From a bacterium (GTDB taxonomy: Bacteria > Pseudomonadota > Alphaproteobacteria > Caulobacterales > Hyphomonadaceae), in assembly GCA_030824255.1 (NCBI GenBank), contig JAVBYB010000494.1:1-7860 (forward strand): a DNA stretch of 7,860 nt, given 5' to 3'. Shown piece after piece: positions 6,354 through 7,860 of the stretch. A model generated the notes under the pieces. That model saw only the letters and a program-made list of their open reading frames with translations, was not told the origin of the DNA and did not search any database. The first letter of the stretch is position 1. Each line of letters starts with the position of its first letter. Position numbers and translations under genes: made by a program.

Positions 6354-6369
6354 TACGCCCGTTGGCGTA
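6354..6369. other. Short hairpin between the two exported-protein genes
   Basis: TACGCC (6354-6359), loop CGTT, GGCGTA (6364-6369): a perfect 6-bp stem in the 124-bp gap after the metallopeptidase stop. There is no U-tract on either strand, so it is at best a weak or Rho-assisted terminator or an RNA-processing site. Confidence 0.3.
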
Positions 6370-6431
6370 AGGACAGCAAACGGAAATCGCTGCTGGCAGC
6401 CGCCTCCACGCGGTCGGGCCGAGCGCAAAAG

Positions 6432-7229
6432 CTACTGGCCAATATCCACCTTCGCCTTCATCCACATGTCGACGAGTTCGTAGCAAATGGCGATCTGATC
6501 GAAATTCCTGGCTGGATCATCGCTCTGGAAAGTGTCGAAATGAAAAGTGCCTTCGTCCGCTTTGCCCTTGCAGCTCATCGCGACGAGTTTCGTCCGGCGG
6601 TCGAGCTTGAACTCCGTCTCGATGTCCAGGATCAGGTCCTCCAGTATTCCTGAAGCCTGTAAAAACTGGCGCGCGCCCTGCGTTTCCGGAGAAGCAGCTT
6701 CGTAGGTAAGCTCGATCGGCACGCCTGTTTCATCAGTGTCGTTGACGAATTCGTACTCGATCTGATCGTCCATCTCCCTGAACTGCTCCTCGCAGTTCCA
6801 GTCGGGCTGAATGTATTGCTTGAAATCCGAAAAGGATTCCGGGTCGCTGCCATACACGAAGCAGATGATGTTGTACGCGCGCTCTTCGGGCGGCGCGTGG
6901 GGGTCGTTTGCTGTATGACCCGCGCCGGCATTCAGCCAGCCATTCGCAGCGCCGATGATTTCATCCACGCCATCGGGATCGTCAGCGTCCGGAACAAGCA
7001 GGACGGCGGCGATCTGGTCGGCATAGCGTTCGATATCTTCCTTCGGCCAGGTCGAGGCGTTGATCCCATGCACCTGGTTCATCAGCAGATGGCCCGCCTC
7101 GTGGTAGGCCATGAATCTGATGAACCCCAGGGTAAGGTTGTCCCGCAGAACTTGGGCGGACGCGGGCAGAGAAAAAAAACCGGCCGCAAGCGCAAGACCA
7201 CAAGCCAAGACTACCGCCCGCTGTCGCAT
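6432..7229 (-). CDS. Exported putative zinc metallopeptidase, DUF4344-like
   Basis: This 265-residue protein is predicted to be secreted to the periplasm or beyond: the signal peptide ends ASA/Q at 25/26. The mature part starts with a helix carrying YHEAGHLLMNQ, with H43, E44 and H47 forming an HExxH zinc-peptidase motif. IERYADQIAAVLL (66-78) is the helix that in this kind of protein could provide a third metal ligand or stabilise the site. Further on come ERAYNIICFVYGSDP (116-130) and a C-terminal ICYELVDMW block. This order (HExxH, E/D-x-ADQ helix, YNIxCxxYGSDP) is what I recognise from DUF4344, a family of uncharacterised putative metallopeptidases. The start has GGGGA about 8 nt upstream. 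It lies upstream of the acidic exported protein gene on the same strand. The substrate is unknown; the family call is from memory of motifs, not a search. Confidence 0.85.
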   Translation of the reverse strand: MRQRAVVLACGLALAAGFFSLPASAQVLRDNLTLGFIRFMAYHEAGHLLMNQVHGINASTWPKEDIERYADQIAAVLLVPDADDPDGVDEIIGAANGWLNAGAGHTANDPHAPPEERAYNIICFVYGSDPESFSDFKQYIQPDWNCEEQFREMDDQIEYEFVNDTDETGVPIELTYEAASPETQGARQFLQASGILEDLILDIETEFKLDRRTKLVAMSCKGKADEGTFHFDTFQSDDPARNFDQIAICYELVDMWMKAKVDIGQ

Positions 7230-7246
7230 CGCTCTGTCCCCGTATG

Positions 7247-7274
7247 TCTGTTCCGATACAGATCACTGAACAGA
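7247..7274. promoter_or_regulatory. Inverted repeat upstream of the metallopeptidase gene
   Basis: TCTGTTC (7247-7253) and GAACAGA (7268-7274) are perfect inverted 7-mers with 14 bp between them, so the half-site centres are 21 bp (two helical turns) apart. They begin 17 nt before the gene's ATG and could be an operator at or near its promoter. No regulator is recognised. Confidence 0.3.
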
Positions 7275-7311
7275 TCGTTGCGCAATGAAGGCGCTGATTC
7301 AGGCGTAAGCC

Positions 7312-7340
7312 GCGGGCCAGGCCTTCGGGCCGCAGCCCGC
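7312..7340 (+). other. Stem-loop with UUCG tetraloop
   Basis: An outer stem of 6 bp (GCGGGC 7312-7317 with GCCCGC 7335-7340), a small internal loop, and an inner stem GGCC/GGCC closing TTCG (7324-7327) make a very stable hairpin if transcribed rightward. C(UUCG)G is a well known extra-stable loop. No T-run follows, so it is not a classic intrinsic terminator. It could be part of a leader or small RNA, or the relic of a dispersed repeat. Confidence 0.45.
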
Positions 7341-7514
7341 ACAACATCTCAAACCAGCTCCGCCAGACGCGGGCAGCGTTGAATCCGGACGCCGTGAACC
7401 GGCCCGGCCGCATGTCTCGCATGGCAGGACATTTATCAGCGACGATCGAGACGAGATTGGTGGGCCCGGCAGGACCTTTGCAGCACAAAAATATGCGCAA
7501 AAGCGACGTTTCGA

Positions 7515-7544
7515 GGCGTTTATACCAACAAATGTACCAACGCC
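7515..7544. promoter_or_regulatory. Repeat cluster in AT-rich upstream region
   Basis: TACCAAC occurs twice, 12 bp apart (7523-7529 and 7535-7541), inside a longer inverted pair GGCGTT (7515-7520) / AACGCC (7539-7544). This lies about 145 bp before the last gene and could be a regulator binding site for it. Confidence 0.3.
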
Positions 7545-7586
7545 AATCTTGCTCTTCTCTGCAAGTAACTTGGTTCTCGCTTCTTT

Positions 7587-7613
7587 TTGTCAAAAAGTCC
7601 CGGCCGCTAAACT
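7587..7613 (+). promoter_or_regulatory. Weak candidate promoter of the last gene
   Basis: TTGTCA (7587-7592) and TAAACT (7608-7613) resemble -35 and -10 hexamers, but the spacing is only 15 bp. They lie in the AT-richer stretch about 75 bp before the gene start. Confidence 0.25.
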
Positions 7614-7670
7614 TTGCTGAATTTCGCCCGACTGGGTTGTTGAGGCGCGGGCTTTTGCGCTTCGAACCTG

Positions 7671-7677
7671 AGGAGGG
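7671..7677 (+). promoter_or_regulatory. Strong ribosome binding site of the last gene
   Basis: AGGAGGG, 8 nt before the ATG at 7686, is the best Shine-Dalgarno in the window. It decides the frame and start of the last gene and points to high translation. Confidence 0.85.
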
Positions 7678-7685
7678 ACGGGCGC

Positions 7686-7860
7686 ATGGTTGCGATCTTT
7701 ACCGGACTTGGCGCGGGCTTCGAGCGCGGGTCGGCGGCTGCGCTTGGAGCCAAGGGCCTGCTGGGCTCGTCGAGCTATGGGCGCGGCGGGGAGGGCGTGT
7801 TCCTCAACGCTCACACTGGCAGCTTGTTGTTATCCCGGCAGGATGAGTTCCTTCTCGGCA
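7686..7860 (+). CDS. N-terminus of a probable large repetitive (RHS/YD-like) protein, cut by window end
   Basis: Fifty-eight codons are visible from the ATG at 7686 and the frame is open to the edge. The protein begins MVAIFTGLGAGFERGSAAAL, then a Gly/Ser-rich stretch, then GEGVFLNAHTGSLLLSRQDEFLLG. There is no classic signal peptide. The pattern N-x-x-T/S-G-x-L-x-L followed by a D-x-FL-x-G segment is similar to the first residues of long alphaproteobacterial proteins carrying RHS/YD repeats, where it precedes a GRG-D-RTYNS-type sequence. This resemblance is from memory and only the start is here, so the family is tentative. The alternative is another large Gly-rich secreted or surface protein. 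The existence of the gene is well supported by the ribosome site and the protein-like composition. Confidence 0.72.
   Translation, partial: MVAIFTGLGAGFERGSAAALGAKGLLGSSSYGRGGEGVFLNAHTGSLLLSRQDEFLLG

Larger units (their letters stand above)
7230..7685. other. 456-bp intergenic region
   Basis: It separates the leftward metallopeptidase from the rightward last gene. Open frames here (for example 7379-7846 on + and 6982-7593 on -) lack ribosome sites and have non-protein-like composition, so no gene is called. The left half is GC-rich with a UUCG hairpin; roughly 7485-7625 is clearly richer in A and T and holds short repeats and a weak promoter-like pair, as expected upstream of the gene at 7686. 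No tRNA or known riboswitch was recognised. Confidence 0.65.

Noticed and set aside
7250..7260. GTTCCGATACA occurs here and again at 597-607, each upstream of a leftward gene (the metallopeptidase and coxB).
   Set aside because: Several shared 11-mers are expected by chance in a window of this size, and the distances to the starts differ (about 20 versus 40 nt).
7250..7264. LexA-like box (GTTC-N7-GATC) upstream of the metallopeptidase gene.
   Set aside because: The alphaproteobacterial LexA site is GTTC-N7-GTTC; the second half here has a mismatch at a key base and no SOS gene is adjacent.
6982..7593. Leftward 203-residue open frame spanning the metallopeptidase start and the spacer.
   Set aside because: It overlaps the well-supported metallopeptidase in another frame, has a Trp/Cys/Arg-rich composition unlike a protein, and lacks a ribosome site.

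Overview
The window is GC-rich and gene-dense, with short spacers, GTG and ATG starts and an aa3-type cytochrome oxidase gene set. This fits an aerobic alphaproteobacterium (Caulobacterales/Hyphomonadales or Sphingomonadales-like); the lineage is an inference from style and gene content, not from a marker gene.

Left part (1-2718), respiratory cluster: a cytochrome c oxidase subunit II gene (coxB) runs leftward off the window edge. Diverging from it across a 52-bp spacer are a diheme c-type cytochrome lipoprotein and, overlapping it by a few bases, a CtaG-family (Caa3_CtaG) oxidase assembly protein. A cytochrome b561 (cybB-like) gene faces them and overlaps the 3' end of ctaG by 118 bp. Together these make and feed a haem-copper oxidase: CoxB carries CuA, the diheme lipoprotein is a likely electron carrier, CtaG helps copper insertion, and the b561 protein is a membrane di-haem electron carrier. 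The divergent spacer holds a 29-bp near-perfect palindrome.

Centre (2913-5879), the most unusual gene: a 988-residue protein with an N-terminal TIR domain that keeps the NADase-type glutamate, a juxtamembrane block, one membrane helix, a short helical linker and about 15 WD40 blades. The arginine-rich N-terminal flank of the helix predicts that TIR is cytoplasmic and the propellers periplasmic. The whole post-membrane part has only two cysteines, both in the C-terminal tail. This looks like a one-gene envelope receptor with a TIR effector or signalling domain. No STAND NTPase or other partner is seen beside it.

Right part (5888-7229): two leftward genes for exported proteins, a small very acidic low-complexity protein and a DUF4344-like putative zinc metallopeptidase with an HEAGH motif.

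Far right (7230-7860): a 456-bp non-coding spacer with a UUCG-capped stem-loop and an AT-richer stretch with short repeats, then the first 58 codons of a rightward gene with a strong ribosome binding site. Its N-terminus recalls large repetitive (RHS/YD-like) secreted proteins, but too little is present to be sure.
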